Shown one piece after another: positions 27,838 through 36,913 of a stretch of 64,000 nt of DNA. The notes beneath the pieces were generated by a model. It was not told where the DNA came from. It did not search any database and saw only the letters and a list, made by a program, of their open reading frames with translations. The DNA is from an uncultured Alphaproteobacteria bacterium. GTDB lineage: Bacteria > Pseudomonadota > Alphaproteobacteria > GCA-2731375. Each line of letters opens with the position of its first letter. The first letter of the stretch is position 1. The stretch is taken from contig CATOSZ010000001.1 in assembly GCA_951812805.1 (NCBI GenBank), forward strand, positions 186,001 to 250,000. Reading direction: 5' to 3'. The position numbers and the translations under genes are program-made.

Positions 27838-28956
27838 TCAACGTCCAAGCATTTCCCTGGGATCGAAACTCAAGGTGATGTCCCGCCATTGATCGAATTT
27901 CGCCACCGGTAGGTTGCGCAGCGGCTGGCAGGTGTTGACGGCGCGCAGTGCCGATTCCGCCGCCGCGCGCTGGAAGCCGCCGCGCCGGCGCAACTTGTGC
28001 CCGTCCAGAACCTCCGGCGGCCGGGCGAGCGAGCCGTCCCGGTTCAGCTGGATGCGGATCCGGATGATCAATTCCGCCGCGTCGCGGGCGCCGGCGGGCA
28101 CGGTCCAGCATTGCTCGATCTGCAACTTGATGGCGTCGATCTCGCGTATGGTCATCCGTTGGTCCAGCCGCACCGCTTGTCCGCGCGTGCGCGGATTTTT
28201 GGCCGCGCTCCGCTCGGCGCTGGGCGCGGCGGCGCGTTTGGCGCGGTTCGCCGTCTCGGGCGTGTCCTCGCGGCTCTTGTCCAACAGGGCGGCGACGCGG
28301 CTCATGGTGCGCTTGAAGTCCTTCTTCTTCGGCTCCTCGCGCGGCTTGCGTTTCGGCACCGGCGCGCTCGCGACCTCCGTGCCTTCGATCGGCTTCGCTT
28401 CGGGCGCCTGCACGGTTTCGATCGGCGTCGGTTTGGCCTGCGGCGGCGGCGGTGGGGTCGCGGCCTTGACCTCGGCCGGCTTGATCTCCGGCGGCGGGGG
28501 GGCGGCCTCCGGCTTGATCTCGGCGGGTTTGATCTCGGGCGGTGGCGGCGGCGCTTCGGGCTTGACCTCCACCGGCTTGGGGGCGGGCGTCGGGGCGGGC
28601 TGGGCCTCCGCGATGGGGGTCGGCGCCGTCGGCGCCGCGAGCGCGACCTTCACTTCCGAGGAGGCGGGCGGCGGCGGTGGCGGCGGCGCTTCGGCCGTCG
28701 CGGGCGGCGGGGCCTCGATCTGCTCGGCTTCCTTCGCCGCTTCGGGCGCCGTTTCGCTCGCGTCCGGTGGCCGGGTCTCGTCCACCTGTTGCAACTCCGG
28801 CAGTTGCGGCGTCGTTTCCTCGGCGATCTCCACCAGCTCGACCACCATGATCTGCTGCGCCGGCGGCGGCTCGTCCAGCAGATGCGGCAGGCCGTAGACC
28901 GTGACCACGATCAGGCTGGCATGCAGCGCCAGGGATATGACCAGGGCGAAGCGCAC
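27838..28956 (-). CDS. tolA: TolA-like inner-membrane energy transducer
   Basis: A 372-residue protein with one N-terminal membrane helix (residues 5-23), a very Pro/Glu/Lys-rich periplasmic middle (about 60-215) and a C-terminal TolA-like domain (about 250-372) with QLEQ-like [20 protein letters not shown] and [18 protein letters not shown]. The middle contains near-repeats such as [16 protein letters not shown]. In E. coli this region is an alpha-helical rod; here it is a proline-rich, TonB-like linker, a form common in alphaproteobacteria. It couples the proton gradient through TolQR to the outer membrane. It follows tolR by nine bases. Confidence 0.92.
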   Translation of the reverse strand: MRFALVISLALHASLIVVTVYGLPHLLDEPPPAQQIMVVELVEIAEETTPQLPELQQVDETRPPDASETAPEAAKEAEQIEAPPPATAEAPPPPPPPASSEVKVALAAPTAPTPIAEAQPAPTPAPKPVEVKPEAPPPPPEIKPAEIKPEAAPPPPEIKPAEVKAATPPPPPQAKPTPIETVQAPEAKPIEGTEVASAPVPKRKPREEPKKKDFKRTMSRVAALLDKSREDTPETANRAKRAAAPSAERSAAKNPRTRGQAVRLDQRMTIREIDAIKLQIEQCWTVPAGARDAAELIIRIRIQLNRDGSLARPPEVLDGHKLRRRGGFQRAAAESALRAVNTCQPLRNLPVAKFDQWRDITLSFDPREMLGR

Positions 28957-28965
28957 GGCGGCGGC

Positions 28966-29445
28966 TCACCGCGCCTTGTCCGGTTCGCCGTCGCGGGCGG
29001 GCCGCCCGCGCGGCGTTTCCGTGACCAGTGCTACCCGGCGGAAGCCCGCGGCGTTCAACGTGCCCATCACCCGCATGACCGTGCCGTAACTGATCGAACG
29101 ATCGCCGCGCACGAAGATCCGCGCCTGGTCGCCGCCCCGCGCAGCGGCGATCGCGGTCAGCTTGGGCACCAGTTCGCCGAGCACGACTTCGGCGTCGTGC
29201 AGAAAGATCTTGCCCTGCGCGTCGATCGACACGGTCAGCGGCTCGTCCGAGCCGGGGATCGCCTTGGCCGAGGCCTCCGGCAGGTCGACGGTGACGCCCA
29301 CCGTCAACAGCGGCGCCGTGATCATGAAGACGACCAGCAGCACCAACATGACGTCGACGAAGGGCGTCACGTTGATTTCCGCCATCGGCTTGTAGCTGTA
29401 GCGGCGTTTGAGATGCCCGCCGCGCCCGTTCAGGTTCGCCGCCAT
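28966..29445 (-). CDS. tolR: Tol-Pal system protein TolR (ExbD family)
   Basis: A 159-residue ExbD/TolR protein with one membrane helix containing the conserved Asp: INVTPFVDVMLVLLVVFMIT. Its periplasmic domain includes GKIFLHDAEVVLGEL and VFVRGDRSISYGTVMRVMG. It forms the proton channel with TolQ. Its ATG overlaps the tolQ TGA (ATGA), which indicates translational coupling. Confidence 0.95.
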   Translation of the reverse strand: MAANLNGRGGHLKRRYSYKPMAEINVTPFVDVMLVLLVVFMITAPLLTVGVTVDLPEASAKAIPGSDEPLTVSIDAQGKIFLHDAEVVLGELVPKLTAIAAARGGDQARIFVRGDRSISYGTVMRVMGTLNAAGFRRVALVTETPRGRPARDGEPDKAR

Positions 29446-30179
29446 CAGCCGCGCCGCTCCTCGAGCTGGCGGGAGAGGATGGCATTGAACTCGCCGGCGA
29501 AGCCTTCCAGCCGATTGGCGAAACGGCCGAGGTCGCTGGAGAATTTGTTGTAGGCGATGACGGCGGGGATCGCCGCGACGAGGCCGAGGGCGGTGGCGAA
29601 GAGGGCTTCCGCGATGCCCGGTGCCACCACGGCGAGGTTGGTGTCCTTGGAAATCGCGATCGCCTGGAAGCTGTTCATGATGCCCCAGACCGTGCCGAAG
29701 AGACCGAGAAAGGGCGCGGTCGAGCCGACGGTGGCGAGGAAGCCGAGATAGCGTTCCAGGCGGTCCATCTCCCGCCCGAGCGTGACCTGCATGACCTGGG
29801 CGATCCGCTCGCGGATCCCGGCGCGCAGCGCGTTGTCCTCGCTCAGGCCCCGGGAGGTGGAGCGGCGCCACTCCCGCATCGCGGCGGTGAACAGGATCTC
29901 CATGGGATGGTCCGGCTCGCCGCCGATCTCGTCGTAGAGTTCCTCCAAGCTGCCGCCGGACCAGAAGCTGTCCTCGAACTCGTCGGCCTGGGTGCGCAGG
30001 CGGCGCAGCCGCAGGATCTTCTCGATGATGATGGCCCAGCACCAGATCGAGGCGACGAAGAGCATCATGATGACGATCTTCACGACGATGTCCGCCTTCA
30101 GGAACAGGCCCCACAGGGACATGTCCACATCGGCCACGGAGCCGGCGAGGGCGATGGCGTCGATCGCTTGAGGTTGCAT
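29445..30179 (-). CDS. tolQ: Tol-Pal system protein TolQ (ExbB family)
   Basis: A 244-residue MotA/TolQ/ExbB-family protein with three membrane segments: FLKADIVVKIVIMMLFVAS, then GFLATVGSTAPFLGLFGTVWGI and LFATALGLVAAIPAVIAYN. It is the other half of the TolQR motor. The start at 30179 is the first Met of the family N-terminus. It lies 14 bases after ybgC, in the usual ybgC-tolQRAB-pal order. Confidence 0.95.
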   Translation of the reverse strand: MQPQAIDAIALAGSVADVDMSLWGLFLKADIVVKIVIMMLFVASIWCWAIIIEKILRLRRLRTQADEFEDSFWSGGSLEELYDEIGGEPDHPMEILFTAAMREWRRSTSRGLSEDNALRAGIRERIAQVMQVTLGREMDRLERYLGFLATVGSTAPFLGLFGTVWGIMNSFQAIAISKDTNLAVVAPGIAEALFATALGLVAAIPAVIAYNKFSSDLGRFANRLEGFAGEFNAILSRQLEERRG

Positions 30180-30193
30180 GGGCTGGTCTTTCC

Positions 30194-30610
30194 CTAGGTT
30201 GTGGTTTCGGGCGTGAGGCGTCGGGCGATCTCGCCCGGGATCCGGCGGGGCCGGCCGTCCCGGCCGACGCAGGCGAGCGTTATCTGGGTGCGGACCAGGG
30301 CCGCCGCGTCCCGTAGAACGTCCTGCGACATGTCCATCCGGGCGCCCCGCAGCCGGTGAAGGCGGGTTTCCACCACCAGTTCGTCGTCCAGCCGGGCGGG
30401 CGTGAGGTAGTCGATCTCGCAGCGCCGCACCTGGAAGGCGATGCCGTCCTGGCCGAGCAGGGCCGCCTGGTCGATGCCGAAGCCGCGCACCAGGTCGCTG
30501 CGCGCCCGTTCGATGAAGCGCAGGTAATTGGCGTAATAGACGATGCCGGCGGCATCCGTGTCCTCCCAATGGACCCGGACGTCGTAGCGATGGGGTGCGG
30601 CCGCGTTCAT
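30194..30610 (-). CDS. ybgC: acyl-CoA thioesterase YbgC
   Basis: A 138-residue hot-dog thioesterase. The active-site motif [21 protein letters not shown] carries the catalytic Asp seen in the 4-hydroxybenzoyl-CoA-thioesterase type. It is regularly the first gene of the tol-pal cluster. It acts on short to medium acyl-CoA in the cytoplasm, possibly supplying lipid remodelling. Its start overlaps the ruvB stop by four bases (ATGA). Confidence 0.93.
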   Translation of the reverse strand: MNAAAPHRYDVRVHWEDTDAAGIVYYANYLRFIERARSDLVRGFGIDQAALLGQDGIAFQVRRCEIDYLTPARLDDELVVETRLHRLRGARMDMSQDVLRDAAALVRTQITLACVGRDGRPRRIPGEIARRLTPETTT

Positions 30611-31668
30611 TCGCCCGCCTCCCCGAGGTCCAGCAGGTCGCCCTGGTCGCGACCCGCGTAGCCCTTGGGCGTCGCCAGGCCCAGATGATCGTAGGCGAGC
30701 GGCGTGGCGATGCGGCCGCGCGGCGTGCGCTGGACCAGGCCCTGCTGCACCAGGAAGGGCTCGATGATCTCCTCGATGGCGTCGCGCGGCTCGGAGAGGG
30801 CGGCGGCGATCGTCTCGACGCCGACCGGGCCGCCGCCGAAGGTCTCGGCGATGCAGAGCAAATAGCGCCGGTCCATCCCATCGAGGCCGCGCCCGTCGAT
30901 CGCCAGGCGGTTCAGCGCGCCGTCCGCCTTGATGCGGTCGATGACGTCGGCGCCCGCGACCTCGGCGAAGTCGCGCACCCGGCGTAGCAGGCGTACGGCG
31001 ACGCGAGGTGTGCCCCGGCTGCGCATCGCGATCTCCCGCGCGCCGTCGGGCGCCAGCTGCATGCCGAGCAGGCCGGCACCGCGTTTGACGATCAGTTCCA
31101 GCTCCTCGACCGTATAGAAATTCAGCCGGATCGGGATGCCGAAACGCTCGCGCAGCGGCGTGGTGATGAGCCCGGAGCGCGTGGTGGCGCCGACCAGGGT
31201 GAAGGGCGGCAGATCAATGCGCACGCTGCGCGCCGCCGGCCCTTCGCCGATCACCAGGTCGAGCTGGAAATCCTCCATCGCGGGATAGAGGATTTCCTCC
31301 ACCGCCGGGTTCAGCCGGTGGATCTCGTCGATGAAGAGGACGTCGCGCTCCTGCAGGTGGGTGAGGATCGCCGCCAGGTCGCCGGCCTTGGCGATGACCG
31401 GGCCGGAGGTCGCGCGAAAGCCGACGCCGAGTTCACCGGCCAGGATCTGCGACAGCGTCGTCTTGCCGAGGCCGGGCGGCCCGTGGAAAAGAACATGGTC
31501 CAAGGCTTCGCCACGCCTGCGCGCCGCTTCGATATAGACCGCGAGGTTGCGCCGCTCCTCCGCCTGGCCGACGAACTCCGCCAGGCTCTTTGGCCGGATG
31601 CCGGTCTCGCCCGTATCGCGCTCACCGGCCTCGGCGCCGACCAGCCGTTCGCCCTCCGCCCCGTTCAC
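30607..31668 (-). CDS. ruvB: Holliday junction branch-migration ATPase RuvB
   Basis: A 353-residue AAA+ ATPase. Walker A is [15 protein letters not shown], Walker B is [12 protein letters not shown], and sensor 1 is [11 protein letters not shown]. The C-terminal winged helix follows ([32 protein letters not shown]). It pumps DNA through RuvA at Holliday junctions. Its start overlaps ruvA's stop by four bases. Confidence 0.96.
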   Translation of the reverse strand: MNGAEGERLVGAEAGERDTGETGIRPKSLAEFVGQAEERRNLAVYIEAARRRGEALDHVLFHGPPGLGKTTLSQILAGELGVGFRATSGPVIAKAGDLAAILTHLQERDVLFIDEIHRLNPAVEEILYPAMEDFQLDLVIGEGPAARSVRIDLPPFTLVGATTRSGLITTPLRERFGIPIRLNFYTVEELELIVKRGAGLLGMQLAPDGAREIAMRSRGTPRVAVRLLRRVRDFAEVAGADVIDRIKADGALNRLAIDGRGLDGMDRRYLLCIAETFGGGPVGVETIAAALSEPRDAIEEIIEPFLVQQGLVQRTPRGRIATPLAYDHLGLATPKGYAGRDQGDLLDLGEAGE

Positions 31669-32273
31669 GAGGCCAGCTCCCGCAAGCCGCCGCGGATCAA
31701 GCTTTCGACGGCGATGTCGCCGTCGAGCTCGGCGCCGGCCCGACGCACGGCAGCCGCGGCGTCGGCCGGGCGGTAGCCGAGATTGACCAGGGCGGATACC
31801 GCGTCGTTCTCCGGCCCGGCCGGCACGACGGCCTCGCCGGTCCCGACGATCGGGGCGCCCGGCCCGAGATCCAGGCCGGCGACCTTGTCCTTCAATTCCG
31901 TCACCAGGCGTTGGGCGAGGCGGGCGCCGACGCCGGGCGCACGGGTCAACATCGCCTTCTCACCCTGCGCGATGGCCTGCGCCAGCTCCGCCGGGCCGAG
32001 TGTCGAAAGGATGGCGAGCGCGAGGCGGGCGCCGACGCCCTGCACGCTTTGCAGCAGGGTGAACCATTCCCGTTCCGCCGGTTCGAGGAAGCCGTAGAGG
32101 TGGATATGGTCTTCGCGCACATGGGTCTCGATGTGCAGCGTCGCCTCGCCCTCGTGCGGCAACTGGCCGAGGGTGCGCGCGGAGCAGAACACCAGATAGC
32201 CGACACCGCCGACGTCGAGGATGACGCGGTCGGCCGCCATCGGGCCGATACGACCCCGCAGGCGGGCGATCAT
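31665..32273 (-). CDS. ruvA: Holliday junction DNA helicase subunit RuvA
   Basis: A 202-residue protein beginning [10 protein letters not shown], with the N-terminal OB fold ([15 protein letters not shown]), tandem helix-hairpin-helix motifs ([37 protein letters not shown]), and the C-terminal RuvB-binding helix bundle ([19 protein letters not shown]). It forms the tetramer that opens the junction. Its start overlaps ruvC's stop by four bases. Confidence 0.96.
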   Translation of the reverse strand: MIARLRGRIGPMAADRVILDVGGVGYLVFCSARTLGQLPHEGEATLHIETHVREDHIHLYGFLEPAEREWFTLLQSVQGVGARLALAILSTLGPAELAQAIAQGEKAMLTRAPGVGARLAQRLVTELKDKVAGLDLGPGAPIVGTGEAVVPAGPENDAVSALVNLGYRPADAAAAVRRAGAELDGDIAVESLIRGGLRELAS

Positions 32274-32794
32274 GCGCCGCGGCCCGTCGCGGCGGCCAGT
32301 ACGCGGCGCTCGCTCTGGCGGAGATGGGCATGGCAGATGGCGACGGCCAGCGCATCGGCCGCGTCCGTGTCGAGGGTGGCCGCCCCCGGCCGCGCGACGC
32401 CCGGCAGCAAGGTGCGGACCATCGCCTGGACCTGTTGCTTTTCCGCGTGGCCGACGCCGACGACGGATTTCTTGATGAGGTTCGGGGGATACTCCGCGAC
32501 CGGCAGTCCGGCCGTTGCGGCGGCGAGCAGGACGGCGCCGCGGGCCTGGCCGAGCTTCAGGGTGGAGCCCGGGTTCTTGTTGACGAAGGTTTCCTCGACC
32601 GCCGCCTCGCCCGGCGCGTGATCGGCGATGACCTCGCCCAACGCCTCGAACAGATCGCGCAGCCGTTCGGCCAGGGTCTGATCGGCTTTCACCGAAACGC
32701 GGCCATGGGCGACGTGGACCAGGCGGTTGCCGTCGACGTCGATCACGCCCCAGCCGGTTCGCCTGAGGCCCGGATCCAGCCCGATGATGCGCAT
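32270..32794 (-). CDS. ruvC: Holliday junction resolvase RuvC
   Basis: A 174-residue endonuclease. Catalytic acidic residues sit in [36 protein letters not shown] and in [17 protein letters not shown]. The start at 32794 is supported by GGAGA five bases upstream; a Met 15 bases earlier is less likely. It cuts junctions made by RuvAB. Gene order ruvC-ruvA-ruvB is standard for the group. Confidence 0.95.
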   Translation of the reverse strand: MRIIGLDPGLRRTGWGVIDVDGNRLVHVAHGRVSVKADQTLAERLRDLFEALGEVIADHAPGEAAVEETFVNKNPGSTLKLGQARGAVLLAAATAGLPVAEYPPNLIKKSVVGVGHAEKQQVQAMVRTLLPGVARPGAATLDTDAADALAVAICHAHLRQSERRVLAAATGRGA

Positions 32795-32805
32795 GGCGTC
32801 TCCGT

Positions 32806-33555
32806 TCACGCGTTCAGGGTCGCCATGACGTCGTCGGAGACATCGAAGTTGGCCGATACCCGCTGCACGTCGTCGTTGTCCTCCAGACCTTCCAGCAGGC
32901 GGAACAGGCTTTCCGCCTTTTCCGCGTCGAGGGAAATCGTGGTTTGCGGCCGCCAGGAGAGGGCAGCGCCCCGTGGCTCGCCGAAGCGGGCCTCCAGCGC
33001 CTCGCGCACGGTATGCAGCTCGTCGGGGGCGCAGATGATCTCGTGCCCGTCGTCGGAGCTTTCGACATCGTCGGCGCCGGCCTCGACTGCGGCCTCGAAG
33101 ACCTCGTCGCCGTCACCGACCTCGACCGCCAGCTGGATCGCGCCGACCCGGTCGAACAGGTAGGAGACGCTGCCGGTTTCACCGAGCGCCCCGCCCGAGC
33201 GGGTAAACAGCGCGCGAACCTCGGACGCGGTGCGGTTCCGGTTGTCCGTCAGCGCCTCGACGATGACGCCGACGCCGCCGGGACCAAAGCCCTCGTAGCG
33301 AATCTCCTGGTACTCGTCACCCTCGCCGCTGGCGGTCGCCCGCTTGATCGCGCGCTCGATGTTGTCGCGCGGCATGTTGGCGCCGCGGGCCGCCTGGATC
33401 GCCGCGCGCAGTCGTGGGTTCATCTCCGGGTCCGGCAGGCCGGAGCGCGCCGCGACGTTGATCTCGCGGATCAGCTTGGTGAAGATCTTGGCGCGCTTCG
33501 CATCCTGCGCGCCCTTGCGATACATGATGTTCTTGAATTGTGAATGGCCAGCCAT
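32806..33555 (-). CDS. yebC: YebC/PmpR-family regulator
   Basis: A 249-residue protein beginning [22 protein letters not shown], the family hallmark. The central and C-terminal TACO1-like domains include [23 protein letters not shown]. Members act as DNA-binding regulators or as translation factors that relieve proline stalling. It is the first gene of the run leading into ruvCAB, 11 bases before ruvC, and probably carries its promoter in the 290 bases upstream. Confidence 0.94.
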   Translation of the reverse strand: MAGHSQFKNIMYRKGAQDAKRAKIFTKLIREINVAARSGLPDPEMNPRLRAAIQAARGANMPRDNIERAIKRATASGEGDEYQEIRYEGFGPGGVGVIVEALTDNRNRTASEVRALFTRSGGALGETGSVSYLFDRVGAIQLAVEVGDGDEVFEAAVEAGADDVESSDDGHEIICAPDELHTVREALEARFGEPRGAALSWRPQTTISLDAEKAESLFRLLEGLEDNDDVQRVSANFDVSDDVMATLNA

Positions 33556-33846
33556 GGGCTCCCGAAACCCTCATAACGTTCGCGGTAACGCACGGCACGA
33601 GCTGAGCGATGCGCAGTGGCTTGGCCCGTGCGTGCTCCCGGTCATGCAAGTCGACATATCTACCAGATATGGTGCCACCACGCCGGTGAACCCCTAACAC
33701 CTCGCCAGACATTCGTCTATTGCTCCTTTGTGGCGAGATTGAGGCTTTGGCTATTTGCAGCGTTAAACATTGAGTAATGCGGTCCCGCCTATTCTTCTGG
33801 CGATCAGGCGTCTCGGCGGGGGACGCCGCGACGCCGGGGACTCCGG
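33556..33846. promoter_or_regulatory. divergent intergenic region between yebC and the binding-protein gene
   Basis: About 290 bases with no gene. It is less GC-rich than its neighbours and must hold the promoters for the yebC-tol transcript (minus) and the binding-protein/kinase pair (plus). A short palindrome, ATATCTaccAGATAT, is at about 33655-33669. I cannot assign -35/-10 boxes with confidence. Confidence 0.4.
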
Positions 33847-34689
33847 ATGCGTATTCTGATGCTAGCGATTGCGCTTTCGATGTTCGCCGCCTTCGGCGCG
33901 GCACGAGCTGAAACAGTGCGCCTACAGACCGGGCAGGAGTATGTCCCCTACATCGATCACGACCGCGTCGGCGGCGGGCTCTATACGGAGATCATCCGCG
34001 AGAGCTACCGGATGAGCGGTCATGACCTCGCCCTCGAGATCATGCCCTGGAAGCGCAGCTACGCCATGGTCGAAGCCGGCCGGGCCTTGGGAACCTTTTC
34101 CTGGGCCTACAGTGCCGAGCGGGAGAAGCAGTTCCACCTCTCGCCGCCGTTTTTCCGGGGCATCTCCGCCGTGTTCACCAGCCTGGCCTCCCTGGCCAGC
34201 TGGCCGAGTGCCGAGCTGTTGAAACCGTCTCTCGACGGTTTGCGGTTTTGTCTGCCACACGGTTGGACGGTCTCGCCGGTCCTGCGCGACCTGGTCGAGG
34301 CGGGGCGGATCGCGCGCAGTTCCGCGCGCGGCATGCGTGGTTGTTTCGAGCAGCTGGCCCTGCGTCGTGCCGATATCGTCATCGCCGATCTGCTGCAAGG
34401 GCGGCGATGGCAGCTGGCCGTGAACGCGGATGGCCGGGCCGGGGGCAAGGTCGAGGTCGGGGCCGAGAAAGGGGCGACCGTGCGCATGCTGTCAGCGCCG
34501 CTGCTGCCGAGAGGCACGTCCCATATCCTCTTTGCACGCACGCCGGCCGGCAGCGGCGCGCGGGAAAGCTTCGCCCGCGGTCTCGCGAAGATTCGCGCGA
34601 ACGGTACCTACGATGGAATCGTGACGAAATACTTTGCGGAAATCGACGACCTGACGCGAACGGCGATCCTGTCCAGGCTGGGTGAGTGA
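33847..34689 (+). CDS. periplasmic solute-binding protein (SBP family 3-like)
   Basis: A 280-residue protein with a signal peptide (residues about 1-21, ending FGAARAETVRLQTG) and the layout of amino-acid-type periplasmic binding proteins: YVPYIDHDRVGGGLYTEIIR, VEAGRALGTFSWAYSAERE and the closing region FARGLAKIRANGTYDGIVTK. No ABC permease or ATPase is nearby. Its stop overlaps the ATG of a histidine-kinase-like gene (TGATG), so the two are translationally coupled. That suggests it delivers a ligand signal to the sensor rather than feeding a transporter, an inference from context. Confidence 0.82.
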   Translation: MRILMLAIALSMFAAFGAARAETVRLQTGQEYVPYIDHDRVGGGLYTEIIRESYRMSGHDLALEIMPWKRSYAMVEAGRALGTFSWAYSAEREKQFHLSPPFFRGISAVFTSLASLASWPSAELLKPSLDGLRFCLPHGWTVSPVLRDLVEAGRIARSSARGMRGCFEQLALRRADIVIADLLQGRRWQLAVNADGRAGGKVEVGAEKGATVRMLSAPLLPRGTSHILFARTPAGSGARESFARGLAKIRANGTYDGIVTKYFAEIDDLTRTAILSRLGE

Positions 34690-36782
34690 TGTCGCTCGGG
34701 GCCAGCAGGGGCGCGGCGGCCGGCGTGGGCGTCGACGACGAGGCGCGTCTGCTGGATCATCGGGGGTGGCGCAGCCCGCTGGCCCGCAGAATCGTGGCGC
34801 TGACGGTGGTCTTCAGCTCGTTGATAACCCTCGCCGCGACGGCATGGCAGCTGTTCGGCGACTACCGGTGGGAACTCGACGGTATCGAGACGCGGGTCCA
34901 CGCCATCGAGCGCAGCCATGTCCCCGCCCTCGTCGAAAGCCTCTGGGTTCTGGACGATGTCCTGGTGAGCGCGCAGATCGACGGCCTGCACCACGAACCG
35001 GTGATTGCATCCGTGCTGGTCGAAGGCGTCAACGGGCGACAGTGGCGCGTGGGTCGGGCCGACGACGGGTCCTATATGCGCTTCGAGATCCCGCTCGTGC
35101 GGACCGAGGCGGGCAGGACGCATGTCCTGGGGACGTTGCATCTGGCCGCCGGTCTCGACCGGGTGTACCGCCAGTTGCTGCGGAAGGTCGGAATCATCCT
35201 TCTCGGGAACGGCGCGAAAACGTTCCTGGTCGCCGGCTTCATCCTGTTTCTGTTCCATCGCCTCGTCGGGCGGCACCTTCGTGACCTGGCCGATCACGCC
35301 GGCGCGCAAAGCCCGATGGAGGCCGCGACTCCGTTGGTCCTGGCGGGCCGCAGAGCGAGGGCGGGCGAAGGGGACGAGCTGGACCGCCTGGTCACCGCCT
35401 ACAACGAAATGCTGGCGCGCGGGAGCCGCCATGCCGACGAGCAGCGCGCGGCGCGGCGCGAAATTGCGCGGCGCGGGGAGGCGCTGCAGATCGCCAATCG
35501 GGACCTCGAGGGGGAAGTCGAAGAACGGCGCCGGGCCGAGGCGGCGTTGCGCCGCCGCTCCGAACGGCTCGACCTGCTGAACGAGGTCACCTCGCTCGCC
35601 AATCGGAATCAAGCCTTCGAAGCGGCGGCGGAATCGATCCTCGCCGCCATTTGTAGGGCATGCGGTTGGCCCGTGGCGATGGTCCGCCCCTTGAATGCCT
35701 GGGATGCGAAGCTGCCGGCCTATGATCTCGTCTTCCTGCATCCGGGTGAGGACGGCGGGCTCGGCTTCGACGAAAGAGCGTTCGACACGGTCGAGCACAT
35801 GGCCTTCGCGAGGCTGTTCAAGGGCCTCGCCATGGATCGTCCGGTTCCGCTCGCGCCGGGCGACCTGGCGGTCCTGGACCTGCCGGACGGCATCGATCTC
35901 GACCGGGGTCTCCTGGTGCCGATCGTGGCCGGCGAGCGTGGCCTCGCCTGGGCCGTGTTTCTTTGGTACGGCCCGTTGGATCCGGACAAGGAAATGCTCG
36001 ATATCCTCCGGCTCGCCGGCGTTCAGCTCGGCCATGTCTTCGAGCGCGACGAGGCGGCATGGGAAATGAGCGAGCAGTCGGTGGTGCTGAATCGCTCGAA
36101 AACGTTCCTCGAACAGGTCGCCGAGATCATCTCCCTGGACCTGCGCGCGGTCTTCCAGCAACTGACGGCGGCGACGGCGACGCATGCGACCGGTGATCGC
36201 GATACGCGGTCCGTCGACAACGCCATCCGCTGGCTTGGAAACATCATTCACGGCGTCGAAAGCATTTCCAAAACAATCCAGGACGACGCGCATTTCGATT
36301 TGCTGCCCCTCGACGACGCCCTCGACCAGGTCCGTGCCGAGCTGGCCGAAACGGCTTGGGGCTGCCACCTGGTGATCGATGCCGATCCGCTGCCGACGGT
36401 GTTCGGCGATATGTCGATGCTGCGCCGGCTGTTCTGGCACCTGGCCGAGAACGCGGTCCGTTTCCGCCATTCGACCCGCTCGCCCCGGCTCGAAATTCGG
36501 GTCGACTACGAAACGGATGCGACCCTCGACGAGATGGGCAGCGAACTTCCGGTGGTGGCGCTGGCGTTCTCCGACAACGGCGTCGGCTTCGACGAAGCAA
36601 TCGCCGAGCAGATCTTCGTTTCGTTCCGACGCGCGCCCGACGCAGACGAACGCTCTGGCGACGGGGTGGGGTTGGCGCTCTGCCGTCAGATCGTGGAACG
36701 CCATGGCGGCCAGATCAGTGGCGAAGGGCACCCGGGCGAGGGCGCGACGTTCCATGTCGTCTTGCCCTATTACCTCATGTGA
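34689..36782 (+). CDS. sensor-kinase-like protein lacking the phospho-acceptor histidine
   Basis: A 697-residue protein: membrane segments at about 33-53 and 167-190 bracket a periplasmic sensor, followed by a HAMP-like region and coiled coil (about 245-298), a GAF-like region (about 299-455), a dimerisation helix pair and an HATPase domain (about 570-695). The ATPase boxes are intact: FWHLAENAVRF, FSDNGVGF, SFRRAP and SGDGVGLAL. At the H-box the usual S-H-D-L-R-A reads S-L-D-L-R-A, with Leu483 in place of His, and no other His is positioned nearby. So it may be a pseudokinase or use another residue. It overlaps the upstream binding-protein gene. No response regulator adjoins. Confidence 0.8.
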   Translation: MSLGASRGAAAGVGVDDEARLLDHRGWRSPLARRIVALTVVFSSLITLAATAWQLFGDYRWELDGIETRVHAIERSHVPALVESLWVLDDVLVSAQIDGLHHEPVIASVLVEGVNGRQWRVGRADDGSYMRFEIPLVRTEAGRTHVLGTLHLAAGLDRVYRQLLRKVGIILLGNGAKTFLVAGFILFLFHRLVGRHLRDLADHAGAQSPMEAATPLVLAGRRARAGEGDELDRLVTAYNEMLARGSRHADEQRAARREIARRGEALQIANRDLEGEVEERRRAEAALRRRSERLDLLNEVTSLANRNQAFEAAAESILAAICRACGWPVAMVRPLNAWDAKLPAYDLVFLHPGEDGGLGFDERAFDTVEHMAFARLFKGLAMDRPVPLAPGDLAVLDLPDGIDLDRGLLVPIVAGERGLAWAVFLWYGPLDPDKEMLDILRLAGVQLGHVFERDEAAWEMSEQSVVLNRSKTFLEQVAEIISLDLRAVFQQLTAATATHATGDRDTRSVDNAIRWLGNIIHGVESISKTIQDDAHFDLLPLDDALDQVRAELAETAWGCHLVIDADPLPTVFGDMSMLRRLFWHLAENAVRFRHSTRSPRLEIRVDYETDATLDEMGSELPVVALAFSDNGVGFDEAIAEQIFVSFRRAPDADERSGDGVGLALCRQIVERHGGQISGEGHPGEGATFHVVLPYYLM

Positions 36783-36913
36783 CGCGACCCCCGGGCCGCG
36801 GTGCGGGGTGCCCGGGACCTTTCCGTCATTGACCTCGATCGCCAATCATGCTGCCTTGCGCGGCGAAGCGGCGCCGACGCGCCGTCCCGTGAATATCTTG
36901 GGGAGCAGGATCC

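Noticed and set aside
27997-29553. 518-codon plus-strand frame over tolA-tolR
   Set aside because: Antisense of the repetitive tolA coding sequence, with Arg-rich tracts and no domain.
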